64,000 bases of DNA from an uncultured Parabacteroides sp. (GTDB lineage Bacteria; Bacteroidota; Bacteroidia; Bacteroidales; Tannerellaceae): NCBI GenBank assembly GCA_900541965.1, contig UQLN01000001.1, positions 87,532 to 151,531 of the forward strand, read 5' to 3'. A model generated the notes under the pieces. The model saw only the letters and a program-made list of their open reading frames with translations. It did no database searches and was not told the DNA's origin. Of the stretch, positions 7,643-18,244 are shown in pieces; position 1 is the stretch's first letter; each line of letters starts with the position of its first letter. Made by a program: the position numbers and the translations under genes.

Positions 7643-10600
7643 ATGAATAAGAAAATTAATCCTTGGTGGATACCAAGGAAAAAAGATTTTTTGTTTTTAA
7701 TAATTAGTATTTTTTTATCTTTTTCTACTATTCCTTTATATGCATCAGAGAATGATACATATGAGCAAGATAAAAGTTTCACAGTCAGAATAGAAAACAA
7801 AACAGTGAAAGAAGTAATGAACTACATTGAAAAAAACAGTGAGTTTATTTTCATCTACACTAAAAACCTGTTAAAAACACTTGACAAAAAAGTTTCCATC
7901 CAAGTTGAGAATAAAAACATATCAACGATTATGGAACTGCTTACACAAGAAACAGGTATTCACTACGAAATAAAAGGCAGGCAGGTAATCTTATCTAATA
8001 CCGTTGCAAGCCAACAACAACCTCAAAAAGGAATTAACATTAACGGTACGGTTTGGGATGAACAAGGGAATCCTTTACCCGGAGTGAACGTTGTTGTCAA
8101 GGCTACCAATATGGGTGCGACTACCGATATTAACGGTAACTATTTTCTTAGTGTACCCAGCAAAACTTCCATCCTGACATTCAGTTACATCGGTTTTGAA
8201 TCTCAGGATGTGAAAGTAGGAAATCAAATTAACATCAATGTCAACCTAAAAGAAATTTCCACTGGCTTAAATGAAGTTGTTGTTGTCGGTTTCGGTTCAC
8301 AGAAAAGAGAATCCATTGTAGGTTCTATCACAACAATAGATCCCGGACATTTACAACAAAGTCCGACTCGTGCGTTAAGTAATAACCTTGCCGGTCAATT
8401 AGCCGGTGTAATTGCCGTACAACGCTCTGGCGAACCGGGCGTAGACGGCTCCAGTTTCTGGATTCGCGGTATTTCTTCTTTTCAAAATGCAGGAAGAAGC
8501 CCACTGATATTAGTTGACGGTATCGAGCGTTCATTAGACGATATGGACCCTTCCGAAATCGAATCTTTTTCCGTTCTGAAAGATGCGGCCGCCAGTGCCG
8601 TATACGGAGTTCGTGGTGCTAATGGCGTTATTATAGTAAATACCAAACGAGGGAAATTAGGTAAACCTTCTGTTGACGTACATTACGAACAAGGTTTTAC
8701 CCAACCGGTCAAACTGCCCAAATTCATTGGTTCAACAGAGTATCTGTCATTAATGAACGAGCTATCTTTGGATGGTGGTGGTTCCGAGATTTATTCTCCG
8801 GAATTAATTGAAAAATACCGAACAAATGCAGATCCGGAATTATATCCGAATGTGGATTGGCTGGATGCAATAACAAGAGACCATGCCACAAACCAACGGG
8901 CAAATTTGACAATTACCGGAGGTAGTGATATTTTACGCTACGCATTGGTTGCTTCTTACTATGGCGAACGCGGTATTTTCGAACGGGATAAAAGCCAGAC
9001 ATGGGATTCGTCTACAAAGCTGAACAAATATAATATGCGTTCAAATGTGGACGTTAACATCACAAAAACAACTGTTGCCCGTATTAGTATCGGTGGTTAT
9101 CTGCAGGAAACAAACGGTATGGTTGACGATGGTGATACAAGAGCCTCCGACCATGTATTAGGAGCCGCTTTTGAAACACCTCCGTTTGTTCACCCGACCA
9201 TTTATTCCACAGGAGAAATTCCTAAAGAGAAAAATCGTATCAATCCTTGGTCCAGAGCTACCCAGCATGGATTTAGTACCTATTCCAATGCAAAAATAGA
9301 ATCTATGTTCTCTTTGGAACAAGATTTAAAATTCTTACTTCCGGGACTTAAAGTGAAAGGTATATTTTCTTTCGACCGTTATATGAGATCCGGCGTAGTC
9401 CGTTCAAAAAGCCCGGATTATTATTATCCGGCAACCCAACGCAACGAAGACGGAAACCTGAATATTACAATTGCAGACTACGGGCAAATGTTCCTGGGTT
9501 CAGATTCAAAAAAAGAGTGGGGAAATAAAGCCACTTATCTGGAAGGTAATTTGAGCTACTCACAGAAATTCGGCGAACATAATGTAGATGCCATGTTCAT
9601 GTATAACCAGCGGGATTATCAGGATGGCAGCATCGTTCCATTCCGTCGCATGGGTATTGCAGGAAGGGCTTCCTATACATATGGAAACCGTTATATCGCT
9701 GAATTTAATTTCGGATACAATGGGTCTGAAAACTTTGCTAAAGGGTATCGTTTCGGTTTCTTTCCTTCCGTAGCCATAGGTTATTTATTATCAGAAGAAC
9801 CTTTCATGGACAATTTTAGAGACACATTTTCTAAAATAAAACTGAGGGGTTCGTGGGGATTGGTCGGTAACGACCAATTGGAAGGACGTCGGTTTGCCTA
9901 TATTACGACCATCAATAGTAGTGATGACAACCAATACAAATGGGGTGTAAACAATGACTATCACCGCACAGGCCGTTTTGAAGGAGATTTTGGTATTCCT
10001 AACCTGACTTGGGAAACTGTTGAAAAAATAGATGTAGGCTTGGAATTAGGATTATGGAATGCCTTAGATCTCCAGATTGACTGGTTTCAGGAACATCGCC
10101 GTGATATTTTTATGAAAAGAAATACAATCCCTTCGGCTGCAGGTTTCGTTAACACCCCATGGTCTAATTTCGGAAAAGTAGACAATCAAGGTATTGATTT
10201 ATCACTTACATACAATAAGCAAATAAATAAAGATTTGTATGTAGGTTTTAGAGGTACACTGACTTATGCTAAAAATAAAATTATAGAACAGGATGAAGCT
10301 CCCGGAGTTATGGGAACTAACCGGCAAAGGACAGGTTTACCCGTTGGACAATTATTCGGTCTGGTAGCTGACGGATTATTTACGGAAAACGATTTCGAAA
10401 ATGTAGAAGAAGGCATTTTAAAAAAAGATATTCCAACTCATACTTTTAGCTCGAAAGTCCGTCCGGGTGATATCAAGTACATCGACATCGATGGCGATGG
10501 GGCGATAACAGATATGGACGAAGTTCCTTTGGGCGGTACGGTCGATCCTCAAATCGTATATGGATTCGGAGTGAATGCATCTTATAAGAATGTAGATGTA

Positions 10601-11032
10601 AATATATTTTTCCAAGGAAATGGTAATACATGGAGATTTATCGGAGGTTCCGGTTTCCTGCCTGGCAGTTCAATGGGCGCGATGTATAATATTTATGATA
10701 ATTATCAAGACCGCTGGACTCCGGATAATCCAAGCCAGGATGTTTTCTATCCGCGTCTGACTTACGGACAAAATGAAAACAATTCCAAAAACTCCACCTG
10801 GTGGCTGAGAAATATGAGCATGTTACGTGTGAAAGATATAGAAGTAGGTTATCGCTTCCCAAAAACATGGATGGGAAAAATCGGAGTGAAATCACTCCGC
10901 CTGTACCTGAAAGGTTCTAATTTATTGACCTTTTCCAAATTCAAAATGTGGGACCCCGAGCTGGATACAGGAAACGGTATGAAATATCCGATTATGAAAT
11001 CTATTTCTTTTGGACTGGATGTTAATTTCTAA
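7643..11032 (+). CDS. SusC-like TonB-dependent receptor with STN domain
   Basis: 1129-residue outer-membrane transporter. Order: signal peptide (LFLIISIFLSFSTIPLYAS), STN signalling domain at about 45-115 (VKEVMNYIEKNSEFIFIYT), carboxypeptidase-regulatory-like domain at about 130-215 (GINGTVWDEQGNPLPGVNV), plug domain from about 220 (VVVGFGSQKRESIVGSI; SVLKDAAASAVYGVRGANGV), then the beta barrel to the C-terminal strand ending in F. The STN domain is the part expected to talk to the FecR protein encoded upstream. It imports a glycan captured by the SusD at 11042. Such FecI/FecR-linked pairs often act on host glycans in gut Bacteroidales; the substrate here is unknown because no glycosidase is encoded nearby. 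Confidence 0.95.
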   Translation: MNKKINPWWIPRKKDFLFLIISIFLSFSTIPLYASENDTYEQDKSFTVRIENKTVKEVMNYIEKNSEFIFIYTKNLLKTLDKKVSIQVENKNISTIMELLTQETGIHYEIKGRQVILSNTVASQQQPQKGININGTVWDEQGNPLPGVNVVVKATNMGATTDINGNYFLSVPSKTSILTFSYIGFESQDVKVGNQININVNLKEISTGLNEVVVVGFGSQKRESIVGSITTIDPGHLQQSPTRALSNNLAGQLAGVIAVQRSGEPGVDGSSFWIRGISSFQNAGRSPLILVDGIERSLDDMDPSEIESFSVLKDAAASAVYGVRGANGVIIVNTKRGKLGKPSVDVHYEQGFTQPVKLPKFIGSTEYLSLMNELSLDGGGSEIYSPELIEKYRTNADPELYPNVDWLDAITRDHATNQRANLTITGGSDILRYALVASYYGERGIFERDKSQTWDSSTKLNKYNMRSNVDVNITKTTVARISIGGYLQETNGMVDDGDTRASDHVLGAAFETPPFVHPTIYSTGEIPKEKNRINPWSRATQHGFSTYSNAKIESMFSLEQDLKFLLPGLKVKGIFSFDRYMRSGVVRSKSPDYYYPATQRNEDGNLNITIADYGQMFLGSDSKKEWGNKATYLEGNLSYSQKFGEHNVDAMFMYNQRDYQDGSIVPFRRMGIAGRASYTYGNRYIAEFNFGYNGSENFAKGYRFGFFPSVAIGYLLSEEPFMDNFRDTFSKIKLRGSWGLVGNDQLEGRRFAYITTINSSDDNQYKWGVNNDYHRTGRFEGDFGIPNLTWETVEKIDVGLELGLWNALDLQIDWFQEHRRDIFMKRNTIPSAAGFVNTPWSNFGKVDNQGIDLSLTYNKQINKDLYVGFRGTLTYAKNKIIEQDEAPGVMGTNRQRTGLPVGQLFGLVADGLFTENDFENVEEGILKKDIPTHTFSSKVRPGDIKYIDIDGDGAITDMDEVPLGGTVDPQIVYGFGVNASYKNVDVNIFFQGNGNTWRFIGGSGFLPGSSMGAMYNIYDNYQDRWTPDNPSQDVFYPRLTYGQNENNSKNSTWWLRNMSMLRVKDIEVGYRFPKTWMGKIGVKSLRLYLKGSNLLTFSKFKMWDPELDTGNGMKYPIMKSISFGLDVNF

Positions 11033-11041
11033 TAGCATAAA

Positions 11042-12991
11042 ATGACACATATGAAAACAATCAATTTATTGAAATATATAGGAATTTCAGCAGTATGCCT
11101 GACATTGAACGGTTGTGCCGATTTTATCGATAACGCGCCGGACGACCAATTGACCCTAGAAATGGTCTTTAATGATAAAACACGCACGGAAGACTGGTTG
11201 GCTAATATCTATTCCAGCATTCCTGATCCTTACTGGGGATATGCGAACAAAATAGGCTGGGAAATCGTAGGAGACGATATGACTCCTTCACAGCGCTGGG
11301 TTCAATGGTGGGGCGGTTCTTTATTAAATTTCCGTACCGGTAATTTTTATACGAATTCGGCTTGGGACGCAGGTTTCTGGGCTAATCTGCCACAACGCAT
11401 CCGTGCAGCTTATATCTTAATAAACAATGCACATGCAAACCCTCTGCAAAAAGTTACGGAAGAAGACATTGAAACGATGAGAAATGAATGTCGTTTCCTG
11501 ATAGCTTATTACTATTGGACTATGACAGAAGCTTATGGTTCTGTCCCATATTTTGGAGACATTGTCGATGTAAATGCCCCATTGGAAGAGATGACTGTCG
11601 GTCAGATGGCGTTTGATGATATGGTAGATATGCTTGATAAGCAATTACTGGAACTGTCAAATAAATTACCGGCAAAATGGGAAGAAGCCTTTTTCGGACG
11701 TGCTACATCCATAGCGTGTTTGGCCGTACGTGCCCGTATGTTATTATTCGCGGCAAGTCCATTAGTTAACGGCAATGAGATGTATAAAGGTATTGTCAAT
11801 TACGATGGTAAAGAGCGGTTCAATACCTCTTATGACGCAACCAAATGGAAAAAGGCGGCTGATGCCTGCAAACTGTTAATAGATAAAGCGCATGCAGCAG
11901 GGCATGGATTATATTATGAATATATTAACGGAAAAATTGACCCGTTCATGTCTTGCTATAACTTACATTTAAAGAAAACTTCCGAAGGTAATAATGAAAT
12001 ATTATTTGCGCGTCCGGATTGTGACTATGGAAACTGGGAAGGGCATTCCACTCCTCGTGGTTGCGGAGGTAACGGAGGATATGGTGTCACTCAAAGTTTA
12101 GTAGATGCATTTTTCATGAAAAATGGTCTCTCTCCCATACTGGGATATAACAGTGATGGCACTCCGATTATTAACGAAGCATCCGGCTATACGGAAAAAG
12201 GATTCTCCACAGAACCGGAAATCCGTGAAACGGCCTGGGATCCGTGCCGCAAATTTTCGAATGTAAAACCCGGACAAATCACAACTCCGAATACATTCAA
12301 TATGTACAGTAACCGTGAACCCCGTTTTTACTTAACCGTTTTATACAATGGCGCTTGGTTCCATCAAGAAAACCGGGCAACGGAAATGATGTCAAACCAG
12401 GCAGACGGCGGTCCGACACATGATGCCCCCCAAAACGGTTACCTGAATCGGAAAAAAATTTCTTTGGAGTCAATCCCCAGAGACGGAAAACGTCCTTATC
12501 GTCCGGGAATCTTGTTCCGTTTAGGAGAAGCATATCTGAACTATGCAGAAGCTTTAAACGAATGTGAGCCGGGAAATTCCGACATTATCACTTACTTAAA
12601 CAAGATACGCGAACGTGCCGGTATTCCTGAATATGGAACAGGAACCGACAACAACGGTTTTCAACGTATTCCGTACAAAAATGACCAAGCCAGCGTACGG
12701 GAGCTTATCCGGAAAGAACGCCGTGTAGAACTGTGTTGCGAAGGAATTCGTTATCATGATATCCGCCGTTGGAAATTAGGAGAAGAATTGCTAAATGGAT
12801 ACGATTATGGTATGAACTTTAATGGTACCCAATATTCAGATGATGCTACAAATAGTAGTTCTTTCTTTGTTCGCACCAAATGCTTGCTACGTTCTTACCA
12901 GAAAAAACAATATTGGATGCCAATCTTCCAGGATCAGATAGATAAAGACCCGACTTTAGTTCAAGCTCCATTCTGGAATTCAAATGAGTAA
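11042..12991 (+). CDS. SusD-like substrate-binding lipoprotein
   Basis: 649-residue surface lipoprotein that forms the lid over the SusC pore and binds the glycan. Signal peptide and lipobox are seen (ISAVCLTLNGC, lipid cysteine in NGCADF). The SusD/RagB fold shows in the N-terminal TPR part (ECRFLIAYYYWTMTEAYG) and in the C-terminal block RLGEAYLNYAEALNEC...RRVELCCEGIRYHDIRRWK. The ATG at 11042 or 11051 may be used; the second gives a cleaner signal peptide. It starts 9 bp after susC and is followed by a terminator. Confidence 0.95.
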   Translation: MTHMKTINLLKYIGISAVCLTLNGCADFIDNAPDDQLTLEMVFNDKTRTEDWLANIYSSIPDPYWGYANKIGWEIVGDDMTPSQRWVQWWGGSLLNFRTGNFYTNSAWDAGFWANLPQRIRAAYILINNAHANPLQKVTEEDIETMRNECRFLIAYYYWTMTEAYGSVPYFGDIVDVNAPLEEMTVGQMAFDDMVDMLDKQLLELSNKLPAKWEEAFFGRATSIACLAVRARMLLFAASPLVNGNEMYKGIVNYDGKERFNTSYDATKWKKAADACKLLIDKAHAAGHGLYYEYINGKIDPFMSCYNLHLKKTSEGNNEILFARPDCDYGNWEGHSTPRGCGGNGGYGVTQSLVDAFFMKNGLSPILGYNSDGTPIINEASGYTEKGFSTEPEIRETAWDPCRKFSNVKPGQITTPNTFNMYSNREPRFYLTVLYNGAWFHQENRATEMMSNQADGGPTHDAPQNGYLNRKKISLESIPRDGKRPYRPGILFRLGEAYLNYAEALNECEPGNSDIITYLNKIRERAGIPEYGTGTDNNGFQRIPYKNDQASVRELIRKERRVELCCEGIRYHDIRRWKLGEELLNGYDYGMNFNGTQYSDDATNSSSFFVRTKCLLRSYQKKQYWMPIFQDQIDKDPTLVQAPFWNSNE

Positions 12992-13032
12992 TAATAAATA
13001 TAAAATGTGTTTTTAATCTAACTATAACCTTA

Positions 13033-13070
13033 AGAAGGGCGCTATCAATAGAAGTAGTGCCCTTCTCCTT
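13033..13070 (+). terminator. Terminator after susD
   Basis: AGAAGGGCGCTA (13033-13044) pairs with TAGTGCCCTTCT (13055-13066), one G-T pair, followed by a T-rich stretch. It ends the SusC/SusD transcript. Confidence 0.8.
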
Positions 13071-13187
13071 TCTTTGTCACTACCTGTTTACGTATCTACT
13101 GAAAACCAAGAAGGCATCCAATCGCCATTAGTTAACTATCAATGAAATAAAACTATATTTAAATAAGAGAATCAATCTTTATTTTTC

Positions 13188-13195
13188 TATATTTG
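13188..13195 (+). promoter_or_regulatory. Promoter of the M16 peptidase gene
   Basis: TATATTTG, a full match to the -7 element, about 30 bp before the ATG at 13226. Its position rules out the TTG codon at 13193 as the start of the downstream gene. Confidence 0.55.
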
Positions 13196-13225
13196 GCACA
13201 TATTATTTATCTAAATCTAAAACTT

Positions 13226-16138
13226 ATGCGTAAAATTACCCAGTTTCTCCAGTTAGCCGTCATTCTATTACTGGCGACTGCCTGCGCAAAGACCTCTCAG
13301 TTTAAATATGAGTCGGTCCCGAATGATCCCCTGAAAGCCCGCATCTACACATTAGACAACGGCTTAAAGGTGTATATGACAGTAAACAAAGAAACGCCTC
13401 GCATCCAGACTTTCATTGCAGTTCGTGTCGGAGGTAAAAACGACCCCGCAGAAACCACCGGTCTGGCACACTACTTCGAACACTTGATGTTTAAAGGAAC
13501 CCAACAGTTCGGAACACAGAATTATGAATTGGAAAAGCCCATGCTCGATCAAATCGAACAATTGTTTGAGGTCTATCGGAAGACAACAGATGAAGCTGAG
13601 CGAAAAGCAATCTACCACCAGATAGATAGTGTTTCATATGAAGCATCCAAACTGTCTATACCGAATGAGTATGACAAATTAATGTCTGCCATCGGAGCTA
13701 CCGGCACAAATGCCTATACAGGTTTCGACCAAACCGTATATATTGAGGATATCCCTTCCAACCAGGTGGAAAACTGGGCTAAGATTCAGGCAGACCGTTT
13801 CGAGAATAACGTAATCCGTGGTTTCCATACTGAATTGGAAACGGTATATGAAGAAAAAAATATGTCACTAACCAGTGACGGACGTAAAGTTTATGAAGCA
13901 GTATTAAGTTCTTTATTTCCTGATCATCCCTACGGAACACAGACCGTATTAGGGACTCAGGAGAACCTGAAAAACCCGTCTATTACCAATATTAAGAATT
14001 ACCACAATGTTTGGTACGTACCTAATAACATGGCTATTTGTATGTCCGGAGATTTCGATCCTGACCAAACTATCGAAATTATCAATAAGTATTTCGGAGG
14101 TATGAAACCCAATCCGAACCTGCCTAAACTACCGGTTACACATGAATCGCCTATCAAAGCGCCGGTTGTCAAAGAAGTTTTAGGACTGGATGCTGAAAAT
14201 GTCACATTAGGCTGGCGTTTCCCTGGCGCAGCATCACCGGAACAAGATTTATTAGAGTTGACCGGAGAAATTGTAAACAATGGAAAAGCCGGTTTATTGG
14301 ATGTGGACTTAGTTCAACAACAAAAAGTATTAAGCTGCTATGCCGGAACTTATGGTATGTCCGATTATAATGCTTTTGTAATGAGCGGACGCCCGAAACA
14401 AGGACAGACTCTGGATGAAGTAAAAGACTTATTCCTGGCAGAAATAGAAAAATTGAAAAAAGGAGACTTTGACGAAGGCCTGCTCGAAGCGTCAATCAAC
14501 AACTATAAACTGAGACAAATGTACCGCCTGGACCAAAATGGAGGACGTGCCGATATGTTTGTTTCTTCTTTCATCGATGGTGTAGACTGGAAAGATGAAG
14601 TTGCATCACTGGATCGTATGAGTAAAGTTACAAAACAACAGATTGTTGATTTTGCCAATAAATACTTCGGCGACAACTATGCTCTTATTTATAAAAGAGA
14701 AGGTAAAGACCCGAACGAAAAGAAAATCGACAAGCCACAAATTACTCCTATCGTAATGAACCGCGACAGCTCGAGTACATTCTTAAAAGATATACAGACG
14801 GCAAAAGTTGCACCGATCGAACCGGTATTCCTTGATTACAATAAAGATTTGCAAAAGTTAACAGCAAAATCAAATATACCTGTTCTTTACAAGGAAAATA
14901 CGTCTAATGATATCTTCTCTCTAATGTACGTATTCGATATGGGCAACAACAACGACAAAGCAATGGGAACCGCATTCGAATACATGAAATATTTGGGTAC
15001 TTCGAAAAAGAGCCTGAAAGAAATTAATGAAGAATTCTACCGTTTAGCTTGTTATTTCAGTGTATTCCCCGGCTCAGACCGCACCTATGTAATGCTGGAA
15101 GGCCTGAAAGAAAATATGCCGAAAGCAATGGCGCTGTTTGAAGAAATCTTAGCTGATGCACAGGTAAATAAGGAGGCTTATACGAATCTGGCCGGCGATA
15201 TCTTGAAAAAACGGTCTGATGCTAAATTAAATCAGGGGCAGAACTTCAATCAATTAATCCAGTACGCTATCTGGGGACCTAAATCTCCGGCAACAAATGT
15301 ATTGACAACCGCTGAATTACAGCAAATGGACCCACAAGAGTTAGTAGACCGCATTCATAAGATTAATTCCTTCGAACACAAAATCTTATATTACGGTCCG
15401 GAAAAGCCACAGGCTTTACTGGATATCATTCAGAAGTATCATAATGTACCTGAAAAATTAAATCCGGTTCCGGCAGGTATCGAATTTACACAACAGGAAA
15501 CCAAAGAAAATAAAGTATTGCTTGCTCAATATGATGCAAAACAAATTTATTTCTCAGCAGTATCCAACCGTGGAGAAAAATTCGATCCGGCTATCCAACC
15601 GACATTGAATATGTATAACGAATACTTTGGCGGAGGTATGAATGCTATCGTATTCCAGGAAATGCGTGAAGCCCGCGGTTTGGCTTATTCAGCCGGAGCA
15701 TTCCTGATTACTCCGTCCAAGCTGAAATATCCGTATGTATACCGTACATTTATAGCAACTCAAAATGATAAAATGATTGATGCGATGAAAGCGTTTGATG
15801 AAATCATCAACAATATGCCGGAATCGGAAAAAGCATTCAATCTGGCAAAAGATGCACTTATCACCCGTTTGCGTACGGAACGCATCACAAAATCAAACGT
15901 ACTTTGGTCTTATATGTATGCTCAGGATTTAGGGCAATCGACCGATAGCCGGAAAGAATTGTTTGAACAGGCACAAACATTGACTCTCCCTGAAATCAAA
16001 GCATTCCAGGAAAAATGGGTAAAAGACCGCAAGTATACATACTGTGTATTAGGTGACGAAAAAGACCTTGACCTGAAAGGACTGCAAAAATACGGCCCTG
16101 TTCAGAAACTAACGAAAGAAGAAATATTCGGATATTAA
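13226..16138 (+). CDS. M16 family zinc metallopeptidase, lipoprotein
   Basis: 970-residue pitrilysin-type peptidase with two M16 halves in one chain. The signal peptide ends in a lipobox (LLLATAC, Cys20), so it is probably anchored in the periplasm or outer membrane. The inverted zinc motif HYFEH is at residues 82-86, with the downstream glutamate in ELETVYEEKNM. The inactive-half signature EMREARGLAYSAGA is near 800. The start at 13226 was chosen because the in-frame TTG upstream lies inside the promoter. It stands alone between a terminator and a bidirectional terminator. Likely role: degradation of peptides in the envelope. Confidence 0.93.
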   Translation: MRKITQFLQLAVILLLATACAKTSQFKYESVPNDPLKARIYTLDNGLKVYMTVNKETPRIQTFIAVRVGGKNDPAETTGLAHYFEHLMFKGTQQFGTQNYELEKPMLDQIEQLFEVYRKTTDEAERKAIYHQIDSVSYEASKLSIPNEYDKLMSAIGATGTNAYTGFDQTVYIEDIPSNQVENWAKIQADRFENNVIRGFHTELETVYEEKNMSLTSDGRKVYEAVLSSLFPDHPYGTQTVLGTQENLKNPSITNIKNYHNVWYVPNNMAICMSGDFDPDQTIEIINKYFGGMKPNPNLPKLPVTHESPIKAPVVKEVLGLDAENVTLGWRFPGAASPEQDLLELTGEIVNNGKAGLLDVDLVQQQKVLSCYAGTYGMSDYNAFVMSGRPKQGQTLDEVKDLFLAEIEKLKKGDFDEGLLEASINNYKLRQMYRLDQNGGRADMFVSSFIDGVDWKDEVASLDRMSKVTKQQIVDFANKYFGDNYALIYKREGKDPNEKKIDKPQITPIVMNRDSSSTFLKDIQTAKVAPIEPVFLDYNKDLQKLTAKSNIPVLYKENTSNDIFSLMYVFDMGNNNDKAMGTAFEYMKYLGTSKKSLKEINEEFYRLACYFSVFPGSDRTYVMLEGLKENMPKAMALFEEILADAQVNKEAYTNLAGDILKKRSDAKLNQGQNFNQLIQYAIWGPKSPATNVLTTAELQQMDPQELVDRIHKINSFEHKILYYGPEKPQALLDIIQKYHNVPEKLNPVPAGIEFTQQETKENKVLLAQYDAKQIYFSAVSNRGEKFDPAIQPTLNMYNEYFGGGMNAIVFQEMREARGLAYSAGAFLITPSKLKYPYVYRTFIATQNDKMIDAMKAFDEIINNMPESEKAFNLAKDALITRLRTERITKSNVLWSYMYAQDLGQSTDSRKELFEQAQTLTLPEIKAFQEKWVKDRKYTYCVLGDEKDLDLKGLQKYGPVQKLTKEEIFGY

Positions 16139-16152
16139 AACTTACTGAATAA

Positions 16153-16194
16153 TATAACAAAAAAGGCTGCCGAACGGCTGCCTTTTTTGTTATA
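16153..16194. terminator. Bidirectional terminator
   Basis: Perfect 15-bp arms (16153-16167 and 16180-16194; core AAAAAAGGC / GCCTTTTTT) between convergent genes, with A-run and T-run on both sides. It serves the M16 gene on + and the ABC transporter operon on -. Confidence 0.9.
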
Positions 16195-16219
16195 TCCACT
16201 TTATTCCTGAAATAAAATG

Positions 16220-16996
16220 CTATTTTTTATCATGCATCTCTCCCATCTCAACTTCTTTTACCTTACGGAATAGGTCTGAGGCGAAAATAAAGTCATTCAG
16301 AGCCTGGTTATTAGAGGTTATGACCTCATCCTTCGTTCCCTGCCATTCCTTTACACCCTCTTTGATAAAGATAATATTCTCACCGATATTAATCACAGAG
16401 TTCATATCATGTGTATTAATAATCGTGGTCATATTATACTCTCTTGTAATATCATGAATCAAATCATCAATCAGAAGAGACGTTTTAGGGTCCAGACCAG
16501 AGTTCGGCTCATCACAGAAAAGATATTTCGGATTCAATGCAATTGCCCGGGCAATTGCTGCACGTTTCATCATACCTCCACTGATTTCAGAAGGGAATAA
16601 ATGTCCCGCCTCAGCCAGATTAACACGTTCCAGGCAAAACTGGGCACGCGCCAAACGTTCTTTCGTTGTTTTTTTAGAAAACATATCCAATGGAAACATT
16701 ACATTTTCCAGAACCGTCATACTGTCAAACAACGCGGAGCCCTGGAACAACATACCCATTTCCCGGCGCAATATATTCAGGTCATGCTTCCCCATCGAGG
16801 TCAAATCCCGTCCATCATACAGTATTTCCCCGGAATCCGGACGCATCAAACCTATAATATTCTTAATCAAAACCGTTTTACCCGAGCCGCTTCGCCCGAT
16901 AATGAGGTTTGTCTTTCCGGACTCGAACACAGCACTGATATCCTTCAATACGGTTCTTCCTTCAAAAGACTTTATTATATGTTTTACTTCTACCAT
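16220..16996 (-). CDS. ABC transporter ATP-binding protein, MlaF type
   Basis: 258-residue ATPase of a phospholipid-trafficking (Mla/Mce) importer. Walker A GRSGSGKT is in the first 50 residues. Signature EISGGMMKRAAIARAI and Walker B YLFCDEPNSGLDP follow. The methionine-rich signature SGGM(M/x)KR is typical of the MlaF branch. Its start is 3 bp after the stop of the permease gene on the same strand. No MCE-domain protein is encoded next to it here. Likely role: outer-membrane lipid balance. Confidence 0.88.
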   Translation of the reverse strand: MVEVKHIIKSFEGRTVLKDISAVFESGKTNLIIGRSGSGKTVLIKNIIGLMRPDSGEILYDGRDLTSMGKHDLNILRREMGMLFQGSALFDSMTVLENVMFPLDMFSKKTTKERLARAQFCLERVNLAEAGHLFPSEISGGMMKRAAIARAIALNPKYLFCDEPNSGLDPKTSLLIDDLIHDITREYNMTTIINTHDMNSVINIGENIIFIKEGVKEWQGTKDEVITSNNQALNDFIFASDLFRKVKEVEMGEMHDKK

Positions 16997-16999
16997 TTT

Positions 17000-17746
17000 T
17001 TAAGTAAGCATTAACTGTGTCATAATCACGTCGGCAAGCAGAATCATAATACTGCTCATCACGACTGCATTCGTACTCGCTTTACCCACTTCCAACGCAC
17101 CACCTTTCACATTATAACCGAAATAGGCTGCAATCGAAGAAATAATAAATGCGTATACAACCGATTTGATAATTGAGTACCAGATATAAAACTCATTAAA
17201 ATAAAACTGCAAACCATACTCAAATGAATAAGGTGTCATACCTGTTCCTGTAGAATGGCTGGCACCGATACCTCCTAATATACCGGTAAACATACTGAAA
17301 ATAACCAACACCGGAATAAAAACCATCAGACCTACCATTTTAGGCAAAATCAGGAAGTTAGCAGAGTTAACCCCCATAATCTCCATTGCATCTATCTGCT
17401 CCGTTACCCGCATCGTACCTATCTCGGAAGCAATGTTACTTCCTACTTTTCCAGCAAGGATTAAACACATGATAGAAGATGAAAATTCCAACAAAATAAT
17501 TTCACGCGTAGTATATCCGATTGTGAATTTGGGAATCAAAGGAGAACTGATATTCAAAGAGATCTGGATGGCAATAACAGTACCAATAAAAACAGAGATT
17601 ATGACCACAATCCAAAGCGAGTCTACCCCCAGCTTATAGATCTCTTTTATCAACTGCTTAAAGAACATGCTCCAACGGTTAGGAACAGTGATGCATTTTC
17701 CCATCAGCATGACGTACTCTCCAAAACTGTGTAATGCTTTATTCAT
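17000..17746 (-). CDS. MlaE-type permease
   Basis: 248-residue permease with about five to six hydrophobic helices (for example WIVVIISVFIGTVIAIQISL; GLMVFIPVLVIFSMFTGIL). It has the family motif around LEFSSSIMCLILAGKVGSNIA followed by EIGTMRVTEQIDAMEIMG, typical of MlaE. It forms the membrane part of the Mla-like transporter with the ATPase encoded 3 bp downstream. The first gene of a two-gene operon on -. Confidence 0.9.
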   Translation of the reverse strand: MNKALHSFGEYVMLMGKCITVPNRWSMFFKQLIKEIYKLGVDSLWIVVIISVFIGTVIAIQISLNISSPLIPKFTIGYTTREIILLEFSSSIMCLILAGKVGSNIASEIGTMRVTEQIDAMEIMGVNSANFLILPKMVGLMVFIPVLVIFSMFTGILGGIGASHSTGTGMTPYSFEYGLQFYFNEFYIWYSIIKSVVYAFIISSIAAYFGYNVKGGALEVGKASTNAVVMSSIMILLADVIMTQLMLT

Positions 17747-17778
17747 TATTTATATATTACTATTCAAATTACAGCTTG

Positions 17779-17786
17779 CAAATATA
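17779..17786 (-). promoter_or_regulatory. Promoter of the Mla-like operon
   Basis: CAAATATA on +, that is TATATTTG on -, a full -7 match about 35 bp before the permease start. No clear -33 element. Confidence 0.45.
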
Positions 17787-17969
17787 ACGCAAATCCGGGA
17801 ACAAGTGTTCATTTATTCTTTGATAGTTCTGGTTAGAAATGAAATAATATATAGAGAAATCTCTATTTCCTTCCTATTAAACAACTATCCACTCTTTTAC
17901 GGTAGTAGGCCAAATCAATTAAGTTAAATTCATATCAGAGGATTTTATTTTTTAATTATTTGCATTTTA

Positions 17970-18001
17970 TTTGTCAATATTGCTAAATATTTTTATTTTT
18001 G
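17970..18001 (+). promoter_or_regulatory. Strong promoter leading into an empty expression site
   Basis: TTTG at 17970-17973, 20 bp spacer, TATTTTTG at 17994-18001: both boxes of the Bacteroidetes promoter with ideal spacing. Transcription runs right through a leader of about 230 nt (18006-18240) to the ATG at 18241 inside the 20-bp element of site A. In this orientation that ATG opens a frame of only 14 codons, so the promoter drives no gene. The same element carries the start codon of a promoterless SusC at 54560. Confidence 0.65.
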
Positions 18002-18222
18002 CAAAGATATTTTTAAACAAATCACACAATATCACAAAAAGAGAGTAATTTATTTGTTAACTTTAAGACAAGCCATGGACAGTAGTTGAAAAAAGCGAGT
18101 GAGTGAAAAGTATCTTTTCCTCCTAATTTCCTTTCAGTATTTAAATTGTTCTCTAAAAAGAGGACGCAGTGTGTAATCTAGTAATTTATTAATGTATGGA
18201 GAAACAGTTAATAGTCCCGAAT

Positions 18223-18244
18223 TATAGTTTCAGCAGGACTATGT
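18223..18244 (+). repeat. Recombination-site candidate A (with ATG)
   Basis: Contains ATAGTTTCAGCAGGACTATG, with imperfect dyad arms ATAGT-N9-ACTAT. It is repeated in opposite orientation at 18544-18565 (22 bp identical) and at 54558-54577 (20 bp identical). The ATG at its end is at 18241. Confidence 0.8.
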